Origin: JBDSTZ01 sp039927975
GTDB taxonomy: Bacteria > Pseudomonadota > Gammaproteobacteria > Burkholderiales > Burkholderiaceae_D
Assembly: GCA_039927975.1 (NCBI GenBank)
Contig: JBDSTZ010000479.1
Coordinates: 1 to 20,522 of the forward strand
Length of the DNA stretch: 20,522 bases
Reading direction: 5' to 3'
This document shows, in pieces, positions 8,084-15,805 of this stretch; within the stretch, counting starts at the first letter, position 1, and every line of letters starts with the position of its first letter. Below the pieces are notes generated by a model. It ran no database searches. It was not told the DNA's origin and saw nothing but the letters and a program-made list of their open reading frames with translations. Made by a program: the position numbers and the translations under genes.

Positions 8084-8134
8084 GAAACCGTTTCAAACCG
8101 TTTGAAACGGGTCAAAACTTTGCGTTAGCGCAAA
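8084..8134. promoter_or_regulatory. Operator-like cluster: AAACCGTTT direct repeats and two palindromes
   Basis: The block AAACCGTTT occurs twice with a 10-bp period (8085-8093 and 8095-8103), followed by another AAAC half-site. A 10-bp perfect inverted repeat, CCGTTTCAAA / TTTGAAACGG, spans 8088-8110 with a 3-base loop. Right after it, TTTGCG (8119-8124) and CGCAAA (8129-8134) form a second palindrome. No T-run follows, so a terminator is less likely than a binding site for a regulator, perhaps LacI-like given the AAACCGTTT core. It lies between the OmpV-like gene and the haem-motif gene. Confidence 0.5.
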
Positions 8135-8198
8135 CTCCCCAATTTCCTGCCATCAAGAATGGAGCTTTTCGCAGTCCAACGGAAGCAGGGGAGACGAT

Positions 8199-9599
8199 AT
8201 GAAGAGCAAGTTCATCATGGCATGCCTGGGCGGCGCGCTAGTGTCGGGCGCCGCGCTGGCGGCCACGGCCAATCCTTTCGCCAGCAACAACGGCCAGATT
8301 CCCACCCCGGCCGAATACAAGGGACCCTTGTTCGCCCTTAGCCACAAGTACCCGTCCCAGGTCGCGCCCCCGCCGATGCCCTGGCGCGCAGCGATCGGCA
8401 ACGCGCCCATCAGCGTGCAGAACGCGCCGCGCTACGCCCAGGCGCTCAAGGACGCGGTGGCGAAGGACATGCAGACCCTGCTCTTCAACTACGACAACTG
8501 GAACGCCGCCCAGCGCGGCTGGTACAACGAGCCCTGGCTCGGCGCCCAGCGCGAGGCGATCCACGGCATGTATGTCGGCACCAGCGCCTTCGACCCTTCG
8601 CTGTTCCGCGTCTCGGGCCTGACCCGTCCGATGACGACCTACGTGCTGACCTACTTCGACCGCACGGCGGCCCAGACCCTGTCGCACATCTGGGGCCAAA
8701 GCGCCATGACGCCGCAGATCACCACCAGCGCCACCCAGTACGCCGAGGGCTCGCTGATCGTCAAGGCGGCCTTTGTGACGGTCGGCCCCGAGCACTGGCC
8801 GGTGATGGCCGGCAGCCAGGCCTGGCCGCTCTACATCACCACCAACGCCACCACCGGCCAGAACGACAAGCCCACCGTCACCAACACCTACCTCATGCAG
8901 CTCGATATCGTCGTCAAGGACAGCAAGTCGGCGCCCAAGACCGGCTGGGTGTTCACCACCCTGGTCTACGACCGCAACGTGGCCGCCGGCGCCAACGGCA
9001 TCTGGGACCAGATGGTGCCGCTCGGCGCCCAGTGGGGCAACGACCCGCAGGCCAACAGCACCGTCAATCCGGCCGCGCCGCTGCTGGAGAACTGGAACAA
9101 TCCGGCCGCGCCGCTCTACGCCACCGAGACGCTGGGCTGGGGCGAGCGCCTCTCCGGTCCCAACGACGGCGCCATGAACGACATCTCGGTGGCCGCCGAG
9201 GAAGGCCGCGTCTTCCTCAAGAACGCCAAGGATTCGTCGTGCCTGAGTTGCCACAGCAGCGCGCAATGGAAGGCCAGCGATCCGGCCAAGGGCATGGTGT
9301 CCTTCCTGCTGCCGCTGGTGCCGCCGAGCCCCGGCGCCACCGTCGCCCCGCTCGGCGGCCAGCCCTATCTGAATTCGCCGGCGCCCGGCTCGACCGACTG
9401 GATGAAGTGGTTCCAGAACCGGCCCGGCACGGTGCCGATGGATGCCGGCAGCGTGGCCGCCGACTTTGACATGGTGCTGACTTTCAAGGCGCTGCCGGCC
9501 TGGTACAAGGCCACCACCGGCAAGGAACATGCGCTCGGCGCCACCGACCGCACCGGCAAATTGATCGGCCGCGATTACAACGGCAAGCAGGAAAAATAG
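8199..9599 (+). CDS. Exported protein with a single c-type haem motif, family not recognised
   Basis: The 466-residue product starts with a Sec signal peptide (cleavage near residue 22, ...GAALA|AT) and is therefore predicted to be periplasmic. One c-type haem attachment motif, CLSCH, lies at residues 348-352, with a second half of about 110 residues after it. The long N-terminal part contains NEPWLGAQREAIHG and TYVLTYFDRTAAQTLSHIWG, which I cannot place in a named domain. A mono-haem cytochrome-like role, such as electron transfer or an oxidoreductase, is possible but unproven. Start ATG 8199 has a good ribosome binding site (GGGGAGA, 8188-8194). It is probably transcribed separately from the gene before it, because a 134-bp gap with operator-like repeats lies between them. 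It ends 25 bases from a convergent hydrolase gene, with no clear terminator in between. Confidence 0.85.
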   Translation: MKSKFIMACLGGALVSGAALAATANPFASNNGQIPTPAEYKGPLFALSHKYPSQVAPPPMPWRAAIGNAPISVQNAPRYAQALKDAVAKDMQTLLFNYDNWNAAQRGWYNEPWLGAQREAIHGMYVGTSAFDPSLFRVSGLTRPMTTYVLTYFDRTAAQTLSHIWGQSAMTPQITTSATQYAEGSLIVKAAFVTVGPEHWPVMAGSQAWPLYITTNATTGQNDKPTVTNTYLMQLDIVVKDSKSAPKTGWVFTTLVYDRNVAAGANGIWDQMVPLGAQWGNDPQANSTVNPAAPLLENWNNPAAPLYATETLGWGERLSGPNDGAMNDISVAAEEGRVFLKNAKDSSCLSCHSSAQWKASDPAKGMVSFLLPLVPPSPGATVAPLGGQPYLNSPAPGSTDWMKWFQNRPGTVPMDAGSVAADFDMVLTFKALPAWYKATTGKEHALGATDRTGKLIGRDYNGKQEK

Positions 9600-9624
9600 C
9601 GGGGCAGGGCGGCTCGGCGCCGGT

Positions 9625-10527
9625 TCAGCGCGCCGCCACCGCCGCCCGCAGCGACGCGGCCAGGAAAGTCCCCACCCGCGCTTCGTAGGCGGCCGGCGCG
9701 CGCGCGTGCATGTCCACATGCGCCGCGCCGTCAATCATCCACAACTGCTTCGGTCCCGGCAGCGCGCTGAAGATTCGCAGCGTTTCGGCCGCCGTCGTGT
9801 GGTGGTCGGCGCTGCCCGAAATCACCAGCACCGGACAATCGAGCGACGCCGCAGCGTCGACCGGACGCAAGGCTGACGGCGCGACCCCGAACCGCAGCGG
9901 CAGCTGCATCACCAGCACCGGCGTCATCCAGCGTCCCGGCGCGCCGAGCCGATCGCCGAGCCGGTTGGCCACCGCTTCCTCGATCGTCGGGTACATCGAT
10001 TCGAGCACTACCGCGTCCGGCGCCGGATGCGGGCGCGCCAGCACCAGCGAGGCCGCGCCCAGCGACACCCCGATCACCCCGATGCGCTCGCCGGGATAGC
10101 GCGCGCGCAGCCACGCCAGCGCCGCCGTCACGCCATTCGATTCGCGCGCGCCGAAGGTAATGCGCTCGCCGCCGCTTTCGCCGTGCGCCTGCAAGTCGAC
10201 CAGCAGCACGCTGTAACCCTGCCGCGAGAGAAAGCGCGCCCGTTCGAGCATCTGCAAGCGGTTCGAACGCACGCCGTGCAGCAGCAGCACCGCGCCCGCG
10301 CCCGGCTTGCCGGCCACCGACCAGCCGGCGATGGCGACACCGTTGGCCGCAATGCTCACCGAATTGGCGTGCAGGTCGGCCGGCGCCGCGCCGATCACCG
10401 CGCGCGCCGGCGCACTGAGAACGCTGCCGACCAGGTACAGCACGCCGATGGCGCCGAGACAGAGTACGATGAACAGCATCGCGAGGCGCCGGTGACGTGG
10501 CCGCGGGCTTGAGCGAACCCGGCTCAA
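9625..10527 (-). CDS. Alpha/beta hydrolase, membrane-anchored
   Basis: A 300-residue alpha/beta hydrolase with an Arg-rich N-terminus and one hydrophobic segment (about residues 17-38), so probably an inner-membrane anchor or uncleaved signal. The catalytic triad can be placed: Ser155 in GVSLG, Asp241 in SGSADHHT and His270 in DGAAHVD; LLLHGVRSN (81-89) supplies the oxyanion loop. It is the last gene of the nucleoside ABC operon. The chosen start is a TTG that overlaps the permease stop (TTGA), suggesting translational coupling; the alternative is ATG at 10479, which would remove the basic N-terminus but keep the hydrophobic segment. Substrate is unknown. It could be an esterase that acts on an acylated nucleoside or a detoxifying enzyme; this is speculation from position. 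Confidence 0.88.
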   Translation of the reverse strand: MSRVRSSPRPRHRRLAMLFIVLCLGAIGVLYLVGSVLSAPARAVIGAAPADLHANSVSIAANGVAIAGWSVAGKPGAGAVLLLHGVRSNRLQMLERARFLSRQGYSVLLVDLQAHGESGGERITFGARESNGVTAALAWLRARYPGERIGVIGVSLGAASLVLARPHPAPDAVVLESMYPTIEEAVANRLGDRLGAPGRWMTPVLVMQLPLRFGVAPSALRPVDAAASLDCPVLVISGSADHHTTAAETLRIFSALPGPKQLWMIDGAAHVDMHARAPAAYEARVGTFLAASLRAAVAAR

Positions 10528-11492
10528 CGCGATTTCACGAACGGCTTGCCGATCGCCTTGGGCGCCACCGACTTGGCCATGAAGCCGGCCAGCACGATGA
10601 CAGTCACAACGTAGGGAATCATCTGGATCAGCGAACCGGGAATTTTACCGATGCCGGGCAGGTCGACACCTTCCATCTGGATCTGCACCGCGCTGAAAAA
10701 ACCGAACATGATGCAGCCGATCGCCGTGTAGAGTGGCCGCCAGTTGCCGAACACGAGGGCGGTCAGCGCCAAGTAGCCCGCGCCCGCCGACATGTCGCGC
10801 AAGAAGAAGCCGCTCTGCACGATCGCCAGGTAGGCGCCCGAGAACGAGCACAGGACCCCGGCCGCCAGCATCGCCAGGTAGCGTGTCTTTTCCACGCTCA
10901 CCCCGGCCGCGTCGGCGGCATGCGGATTTTCGCCGCAGGCACGCAGGCGCAGGCCGAAGCGGCTGTGGTACACCACCCAGTGCACCAGCGGGATCAAGCC
11001 GAACGCCAGGTACACCAGCACCGAATGGCCGCCCAGCACATGGCCGTACAGCCAGCCGATGAAGGGCACGTTCTCCAGCGCCGCGCTGCCCGGCAGCACA
11101 ATGTCGGTCAGGCGCGCATCGCCCAGGTCCGGTGTGCGTCCGCCCTGCTGGTAGAAGAATTGCGCCAGCACGAAGGTCAGGCCGCTCATGGCGATGTTGA
11201 TCGCGATGCCGGCCACCAGCTGATTGCCCTTCTGCGTGATGCTCACAAAACCCTGCAGCAGCGCCAGCGCCACCGAGACGGCCATGCCGGCCGCCACCCC
11301 GTACCACGGATTCTGCGTGGTGAAGGCCACCGCCGCCGAGGCGAATGCGCTGGCCAGGATTTTGCCTTCGAGCGCCAGGTCGATCACGCCGCTGCGTTCG
11401 GCGAACAGGCCGGCCATGGCGGCGAAGATCAGCACCGGCGCGTTGCGGATGGTCGAGACGACGATGCTGGCCAGTTGGAGGTCTTCGAGCAT
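10524..11492 (-). CDS. Nucleoside ABC transporter permease 2 (BPD_transp_2 type)
   Basis: The 322-residue, highly hydrophobic protein belongs to the BPD_transp_2 group of inner-membrane permeases (families YufQ, NupC of Bacillus/lactic bacteria). The conserved stretch ERSGVIDLALEGKI (about 32-45) and NPHAADAAGVSV in the cytoplasmic loop support this. It should pair with the upstream permease as a heterodimer through which nucleosides pass. It starts 3 bases after that gene's stop, with AAGGA as ribosome binding site. Its stop overlaps the TTG start of the hydrolase. Confidence 0.94.
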   Translation of the reverse strand: MLEDLQLASIVVSTIRNAPVLIFAAMAGLFAERSGVIDLALEGKILASAFASAAVAFTTQNPWYGVAAGMAVSVALALLQGFVSITQKGNQLVAGIAINIAMSGLTFVLAQFFYQQGGRTPDLGDARLTDIVLPGSAALENVPFIGWLYGHVLGGHSVLVYLAFGLIPLVHWVVYHSRFGLRLRACGENPHAADAAGVSVEKTRYLAMLAAGVLCSFSGAYLAIVQSGFFLRDMSAGAGYLALTALVFGNWRPLYTAIGCIMFGFFSAVQIQMEGVDLPGIGKIPGSLIQMIPYVVTVIVLAGFMAKSVAPKAIGKPFVKSR

Positions 11493-11495
11493 GGC

Positions 11496-12590
11496 TTATC
11501 CTTGACGGCGCGCGGCGCGCAGGTTGAGCAGCCGGAGCAGGGCCGGCGCGTACAGGTTTTCCATCGCGCCGCAGAACAGGATGATCAGTCCCTGGATGAA
11601 CACGAAGGTCTCCTGCGGGATGTTCGGTTTTTCCAGCGAGAGGTCGAAGCCGCCCTGGATCAACGCGCCGAACAGCACCGCCGACAGGAAGATCCCGACT
11701 GGATGCTGGCGCCCCATCAGCGCGATCGCGATACCGACAAACCCAGCGCCGGCCGGAAAATTCAGGCTCAGGTAGTGGGTCGACCCCATGATCGAATTGA
11801 CCGCGCCCAGGCCCGCCAGTGCGCCCGAAATCAGCATCGCGACGATGATCATGCGGCTGATCGACACCCCGGCGTAATGGGCCGCGTGCGCATTGAGCCC
11901 GGTCGCCCGCAGCGAATAGCCCCAGGCCGAACGCCACACCATCACGCCGTACACCGCCAGCGCGGCGATCGCCAGCAGGAAGCTGATGTTCAGTGGCGTG
12001 TCGCCCAATGCGGGAAACCAGGCGTTCAGACGCGGCATGGCGCCGGCTTCGGCGAACACCCGGCTGGCTGGATTCTGCTGGCCGTCCGGGATCAGGTATT
12101 TGACGATCACGAAGTTCATCAGGTTCGCGGCGATGAAGTTGAACATGATCGTCGTCACCACCACATGGCTGCCCCGCTTCGCTTGCAGATAGCCCGGCAG
12201 GAAAGCCCACAAGGCGCCGAACAGGGCGCTGCCGGCCATCGCTGCCGGAATCAGGGCCCACGCCGGCAAGGCGTGGTCGAGCGTCAGCATGGCCACCGTC
12301 AGGCCAAGGCCGCCCACGTACATCTGTCCCTCGCTGCCGATATTGAAAAGCCCCGCCTTCATCGCGATCGACACCGACAGCCCGGTGAAGATGAAGGTGC
12401 TCGCGTAGAACAGCGTGTACGACAAGCCTTCCGGATTGATGACCGCGCTGTTGATCAGGATGCCGAGCGACTCGGCCGGACTCTCGCCGAGCAGGTGGAT
12501 CACCAGCGCAGCGACCAGCAGGGCCGACACCAGGTTCAGGAGGGGCAGGGCGATCGCGCTGGCCCAGCGTGGCAGTTCGGTGATTTTCAT
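11496..12590 (-). CDS. Nucleoside ABC transporter permease 1 (BPD_transp_2 type)
   Basis: The 364-residue inner-membrane protein has about eight to ten hydrophobic segments. It carries the family motif KAGLFNIGSEGQMYVGG, plus LNAHAAHYAGVSISR in the coupling region. It matches YufP/NupB-type permeases that work with BMP-family binding proteins in purine nucleoside uptake. The ATG overlaps the ATPase stop codon (ATGA), a sign of tight co-translation. Confidence 0.94.
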   Translation of the reverse strand: MKITELPRWASAIALPLLNLVSALLVAALVIHLLGESPAESLGILINSAVINPEGLSYTLFYASTFIFTGLSVSIAMKAGLFNIGSEGQMYVGGLGLTVAMLTLDHALPAWALIPAAMAGSALFGALWAFLPGYLQAKRGSHVVVTTIMFNFIAANLMNFVIVKYLIPDGQQNPASRVFAEAGAMPRLNAWFPALGDTPLNISFLLAIAALAVYGVMVWRSAWGYSLRATGLNAHAAHYAGVSISRMIIVAMLISGALAGLGAVNSIMGSTHYLSLNFPAGAGFVGIAIALMGRQHPVGIFLSAVLFGALIQGGFDLSLEKPNIPQETFVFIQGLIILFCGAMENLYAPALLRLLNLRAARRQG

Positions 12591-14116
12591 GAGCTGTGCA
12601 TCCCGCCCATCAAGAGGCCGATGCGGGTGGTGTCGAATTCTTCGATGGCCAGTTCGCCGGTGATGCGCCCGCCCGACATGACGACGATGCGGTCGGCCAG
12701 CGCCCGCACTTCCTCCATTTCGACCGACACCAGCAGGATCGCCACGCCTTCGTCGCGCAGCTTGAGCAGTTCGGTGTGGATGCGTTCGATGGTGCCGATG
12801 TCGACGCCGCGCGTCGGCTGCCCGACCAGCATCAGCGTCGGCTTGGCTGCTACCTCGCGCGCGATCACCACCTTCTGCTGGTTGCCGCCCGAGAGCAGGC
12901 CGATACGCAGATCCGGATTCGCCGGCCGCACGTCGAACGCCGTCAGCAGAGTGGCGCAGCGCGCGGCGATGGCCTTGAAGTCGAACAGGCCGCCGCGCCC
13001 CGTCAACCGGTCCTGGTAGCCAAACACCGTGTTCTGCATGACCGAAAAATCCTTGATCACGCCATCGCGCAGGCGGTCCTCCGGCACGTGGGCGATGCCC
13101 AGCCTGCGAAACAGCGCCGGCAAGCCATCGGCGCCGGACCGCCTCGCATACGGCAGCGGCTTGCCGAGGTAGTCGACCGAGCCGCCGCTCGGCAGGCGCA
13201 TCCCCGACAGAATTTCCAGCAGCTCGCTCTGGCCATTGCCCGACACCCCCGCCAGCGCGACGATCTCGCCGGCGCGCAGCGTCAGGCCGATATCGGCCAG
13301 CACCTGCACCCCGGCGCCATCCTTCAATTGCAGGTCTTTTACCTCAAGCACCGGCGCGCCCGGCTTGTACGGTGCGCGCGCCAGCTCGCCCTGGATCGGC
13401 CGGCCCACCATCATGTTGGCCAGCTGCTCCTTGCTGGTTGCGGCGGTATCGACCGCACCGACCACGCGCCCGGCCCGCATCACCGTCACCTGGTCGGTGA
13501 TCTCCATGATCTCGCCGAGCTTATGGGTGATCAGCACGATGGTTTTGCCCTGCTCCTTGAACAGGCGCAGGATCTCGAACAGCGAGGCGGTTTCCTGCGC
13601 CGTCAGCACCGCGGTCGGTTCGTCGAGGATGAGGATATTCGCGCTGCGGTAGATCTGCTTGAGGATTTCGACGCGCTGCTGCGCGCCGACCGACAAATCC
13701 GAAATGGTAGCCAGCGGATCGACGTCGAGCCGGTAGCGCTGGCAGATCTCGCGCAGCTTGGCTTCGATCTCGGCGCGGTGGGCCGCCAGCTTGAAGCCGC
13801 CCTCGGCGCCGAGCATGACGTTGTCGAGGACAGTAAAATTCTCGACCAGCATGAAGTGCTGGTGCACCATGCCGATGCCGAGCGCGATCGCCTCGTGGCT
13901 GCTGCGGATATCGCGCGCCTGGCCGTCGATCAGCAGCGCGCCGCTGTCGGCCCGGTAGTAGCCGTACAGGATGCTCATGAGGGTCGACTTGCCGGCGCCG
14001 TTCTCGCCGATCACCCCGTGGATCGCGCCCTTCGCAATGCTGAAACTGACGTCGGCATTCGCCTGCACCGCGCCGAAGGCCTTGCTCACATTGCGAAATT
14101 CGACGGCTGGCTGCAT
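12587..14116 (-). CDS. Nucleoside ABC transporter ATPase with two fused ABC domains
   Basis: The 509-residue protein carries two nucleotide-binding domains in one chain, as in YufO/NupA and sugar transporters of the RbsA type. The first domain is complete: Walker A GENGAGKST (37-45), signature LSVGAQQR, Walker B ILILDEPT. The second is degenerate as usual for this family: its P-loop position reads GVSGNGQSE without lysine, the signature is LSGGNQQK, and the Walker B end reads LMLVGQPTRGVD instead of ...DEPT. Only one of the two ATP sites is therefore likely to be fully active. Start ATG 14116 was preferred over an in-frame TTG 33 bases upstream because homologues begin at this point. A gap of 89 bases separates it from the binding-protein gene. 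Confidence 0.94.
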   Translation of the reverse strand: MQPAVEFRNVSKAFGAVQANADVSFSIAKGAIHGVIGENGAGKSTLMSILYGYYRADSGALLIDGQARDIRSSHEAIALGIGMVHQHFMLVENFTVLDNVMLGAEGGFKLAAHRAEIEAKLREICQRYRLDVDPLATISDLSVGAQQRVEILKQIYRSANILILDEPTAVLTAQETASLFEILRLFKEQGKTIVLITHKLGEIMEITDQVTVMRAGRVVGAVDTAATSKEQLANMMVGRPIQGELARAPYKPGAPVLEVKDLQLKDGAGVQVLADIGLTLRAGEIVALAGVSGNGQSELLEILSGMRLPSGGSVDYLGKPLPYARRSGADGLPALFRRLGIAHVPEDRLRDGVIKDFSVMQNTVFGYQDRLTGRGGLFDFKAIAARCATLLTAFDVRPANPDLRIGLLSGGNQQKVVIAREVAAKPTLMLVGQPTRGVDIGTIERIHTELLKLRDEGVAILLVSVEMEEVRALADRIVVMSGGRITGELAIEEFDTTRIGLLMGGMHSS

Positions 14117-14205
14117 AGGCGAATCAGGATAAGAGGGTGCTGCAGTCAAGGACGCGCCGCACCAGCCAGGCGGGCAGCGGCGCCCTGCGGGTCTTCAAGA
14201 GCGGT

Positions 14206-15228
14206 TCAAACCGGGCAGCTGTTGGCCGCGCGGTAGTCGATCACCTTGACCTTGCCGCTGATGATGTTGGCCTTGGCTTCGTTGACGCGCTTTTCCATCG
14301 CCGGCGTGACGAGTGCGCGGTTGTCCTTGTCGAGCGCCCAGTCAACCCCGCCTTCCTTCAAGCCGCGCGAGGACACACCGGCTTTCCAGGTGCCGTTCTT
14401 CTGCTGCATGAAGACGTCGTAGATGGCGCCGTCGACCCGCTTGACCATCGAGGTCAGCATGGTGCCCGGATGCAGATAGTTCTGGTTCGAGTCGACCCCG
14501 ATCGCCAGCTTGCCCTTGGCCTTGGCCGTTTGCAGCGTGCCCATGCCGCTGCCGCCGGCCACCGCGAACACCACGTCGACGCCGCGGTCGAACTGCGCGC
14601 GCGCCAGTTCGCCGCCCTTGGCCGGATCGTTCCAGGCTGCGCTGGTGGTGCCGACCATGTTCTGTACGACTTCGGCTTTCGGATTAATGGCCTTGGCGCC
14701 CTGGCCATAGCCGCAGGCGAACGCGCGGATCAGGGGGATGTCCATGCCGCCGACGAAACCGAGCTTGCCGGTTTTCGACGCCATCGCGCCAGCCACGCCG
14801 ACCAGGTAGGAGCCTTCTTCTTCCTTGAAGATGACGGAGTTGACGTTCGCGCCCTGGGCCACGCCGTCGATCAGCACGAAGCGCACATTGGGGAATTCGG
14901 CGGCCACTTTTTGCACTGCCTGGGTCTGCGAAAAACCGATCGCCGCGATCAGGTCGAGCTTCTTGCGCGCCAATCCGCGCAGCACCTGCTCGGCCTGGGT
15001 ATCGCTGCTCGCCTGCGCCTCGATGTACGAAATCTTGGTCTCGGTCTTGAAGCGGTTCGCGCCTTCATACGCCGACTGGTTGAAGGACTTGTCGAACTTG
15101 CCGCCGGCGTCGTAGACGATGCCCAGCTTGGGGTCGGCCGCCGAAGCGCCCGCCGCCACGAACATCGCGGCCGTCAGTGCTGTCGTCGTCATCGCCGTCA
15201 TCGTGCTACCGCGTTTCGTAAATTTCAT
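14206..15228 (-). CDS. BMP-family nucleoside-binding protein of the ABC transporter
   Basis: The 340-residue product has a signal peptide cleaved after about residue 30 (ASA|ADPKLG) and is periplasmic; unlike many PnrA/BmpA proteins it has no lipobox cysteine. The mature protein opens with KLGIVYDAGGKFDKSFN, the typical purine-nucleoside-binding start of the BMP (Med/PnrA) family, and contains GFVGGMDIPLIRAF and the ligand-loop GVDSNQN. Family members bind purine and related nucleosides. The ATG at 15228 has a strong ribosome binding site, AGGAG, 8 bases upstream; an upstream extension of 15 codons in frame is open but lacks such a site. As first gene of the operon, it likely sets the transporter's specificity together with the ATPase and permeases downstream. 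Confidence 0.95.
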   Translation of the reverse strand: MKFTKRGSTMTAMTTTALTAAMFVAAGASAADPKLGIVYDAGGKFDKSFNQSAYEGANRFKTETKISYIEAQASSDTQAEQVLRGLARKKLDLIAAIGFSQTQAVQKVAAEFPNVRFVLIDGVAQGANVNSVIFKEEEGSYLVGVAGAMASKTGKLGFVGGMDIPLIRAFACGYGQGAKAINPKAEVVQNMVGTTSAAWNDPAKGGELARAQFDRGVDVVFAVAGGSGMGTLQTAKAKGKLAIGVDSNQNYLHPGTMLTSMVKRVDGAIYDVFMQQKNGTWKAGVSSRGLKEGGVDWALDKDNRALVTPAMEKRVNEAKANIISGKVKVIDYRAANSCPV

Positions 15229-15424
15229 GAGCTCACTCCTGGAATCTTCAATATTGTACCCGGCGCTTTTCAAGGCGCGGACATCACGGCCGGCACTTCC
15301 GCTCCGACCCGCTCACATTCTGTCAGGGCTGCGCGCGCGAAGGCGTTACTTATTGTATCGGGTTCGGTACTGCATGCGCTCCGTTCCATGGTGGATGGGC
15401 CAGCGTTGCGCCGGCACGCGCGAG
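15229..15424 (-). other. Gap between leader terminator and binding-protein gene
   Basis: No coding region is supported here. On the minus strand TACAAT occurs at 15357-15352 and again at 15258-15253. Either could be a -10 box of a second, constitutive start, but neither has a good -35 at 17 bp. Confidence 0.3.
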
Positions 15425-15455
15425 AAAAATTGACGGGCTCGGGTTGGAGCCCGTC
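15425..15455 (-). terminator. Intrinsic terminator in the leader of the nucleoside ABC operon
   Basis: Read on the minus strand, GACGGGCTC (15455-15447) pairs perfectly with GAGCCCGTC (15440-15432) around a 6-base loop and is followed by AATTTTT (down to 15425). The 9-bp GC-rich stem and T-run are typical of rho-independent termination. It faces the binding-protein gene, whose start is about 197 bases further on. No protein-coding gene ends here, so it probably terminates a leader or small RNA. Confidence 0.8.
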
Positions 15456-15600
15456 GATGCCGGGGTCGGCAACGGTGGTCAATCGGCCAAGGGTAGGGTT
15501 CCCACTCAACGCAATTCCCGGTACGGCTGGGTAAGCCGGCGCCGGTGCGGCCGCCCGGTCGCTGGCTCTCAGTGAAGAAGCCGCACGACCGTGCAGAAGC
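15432..15600 (-). ncRNA. Candidate structured leader or small RNA before the nucleoside ABC operon
   Basis: A transcript from the promoter element at 15659-15606 (minus) would begin near 15600 and reach the terminator after about 170 bases. In between, several hairpins are visible on the minus strand. CGGTCG (15591-15586) pairs with CGACCG (15561-15556) and encloses an inner hairpin, GGC.TCT / AGA.GCC. CGGCT/AGCCG and TGCCG/CGGCA hairpins follow. There is no ATG-started leader peptide. It could be a ligand-sensing attenuator or a trans-acting RNA. I compared it by eye with the common riboswitch families and recognised none. Confidence 0.4.
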
Positions 15601-15605
15601 GTATG

Positions 15606-15659
15606 AACTATGCATCAGCCCGATTAGTATGGCAAATACGTTTTTTGTTGGATATTTAT
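15606..15659 (-). promoter_or_regulatory. Candidate promoter of the nucleoside ABC operon; copy 2 of the three-copy element
   Basis: On the minus strand, ATAAAT (15659-15654) is followed after 15 bases by TATTTG (15638-15633) that runs into TTGCCA (-35-like, 15635-15630). A 17-bp spacer leads to CATAGT (-10-like, 15612-15607). Compared with the xapA copy, TATTTGCCATAC and ATGCATAGTT are identical and the preceding AAAAC tract is shared. The match is direct; promoter function is inferred. Confidence 0.65.
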
Positions 15660-15805
15660 AGCTTGTTGATATATATCGGTCCCAACAATGCTTTTTCCTC
15701 CAAGACGTTGCGTCGTTGTAATACTTTGCAACATTTCCGCTCTGAATCATGCCATTCCGGCAAGCTCATCGTATCAACACTTCCTCCACTTTCCTCGGTC
15801 ACGCC
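15660..15805. other. AT-rich divergent regulatory gap
   Basis: This stretch is much more AT-rich than the genes beside it. GATATATATC (15668-15677) is a 10-bp palindrome. TTGTTGG (15645-15651) and CCAACAA (15682-15688) form a wider inverted repeat around it. It should hold the promoter for the lipoprotein gene on the plus strand, but no single -35/-10 pair stands out. Confidence 0.35.

Noticed and set aside
10497..13019. Plus-strand open frame of 840 codons across the ABC permease genes
   Set aside because: The composition (many His, Gln, Arg) and lack of domains mark it as antisense to three well-supported transporter genes.
15456..15600. Known riboswitch (cobalamin, TPP, FMN, purine) or 6S/SRP RNA in the leader
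   Set aside because: The conserved core sequences of these families that I could check by eye are absent; a covariance search would be needed for rarer classes.
15346..15750. Minus-strand open frame of 134 codons covering the leader of the nucleoside ABC operon
   Set aside because: It runs through the candidate promoter, the hairpins and the intrinsic terminator, has no ribosome binding site and no recognisable protein pattern.
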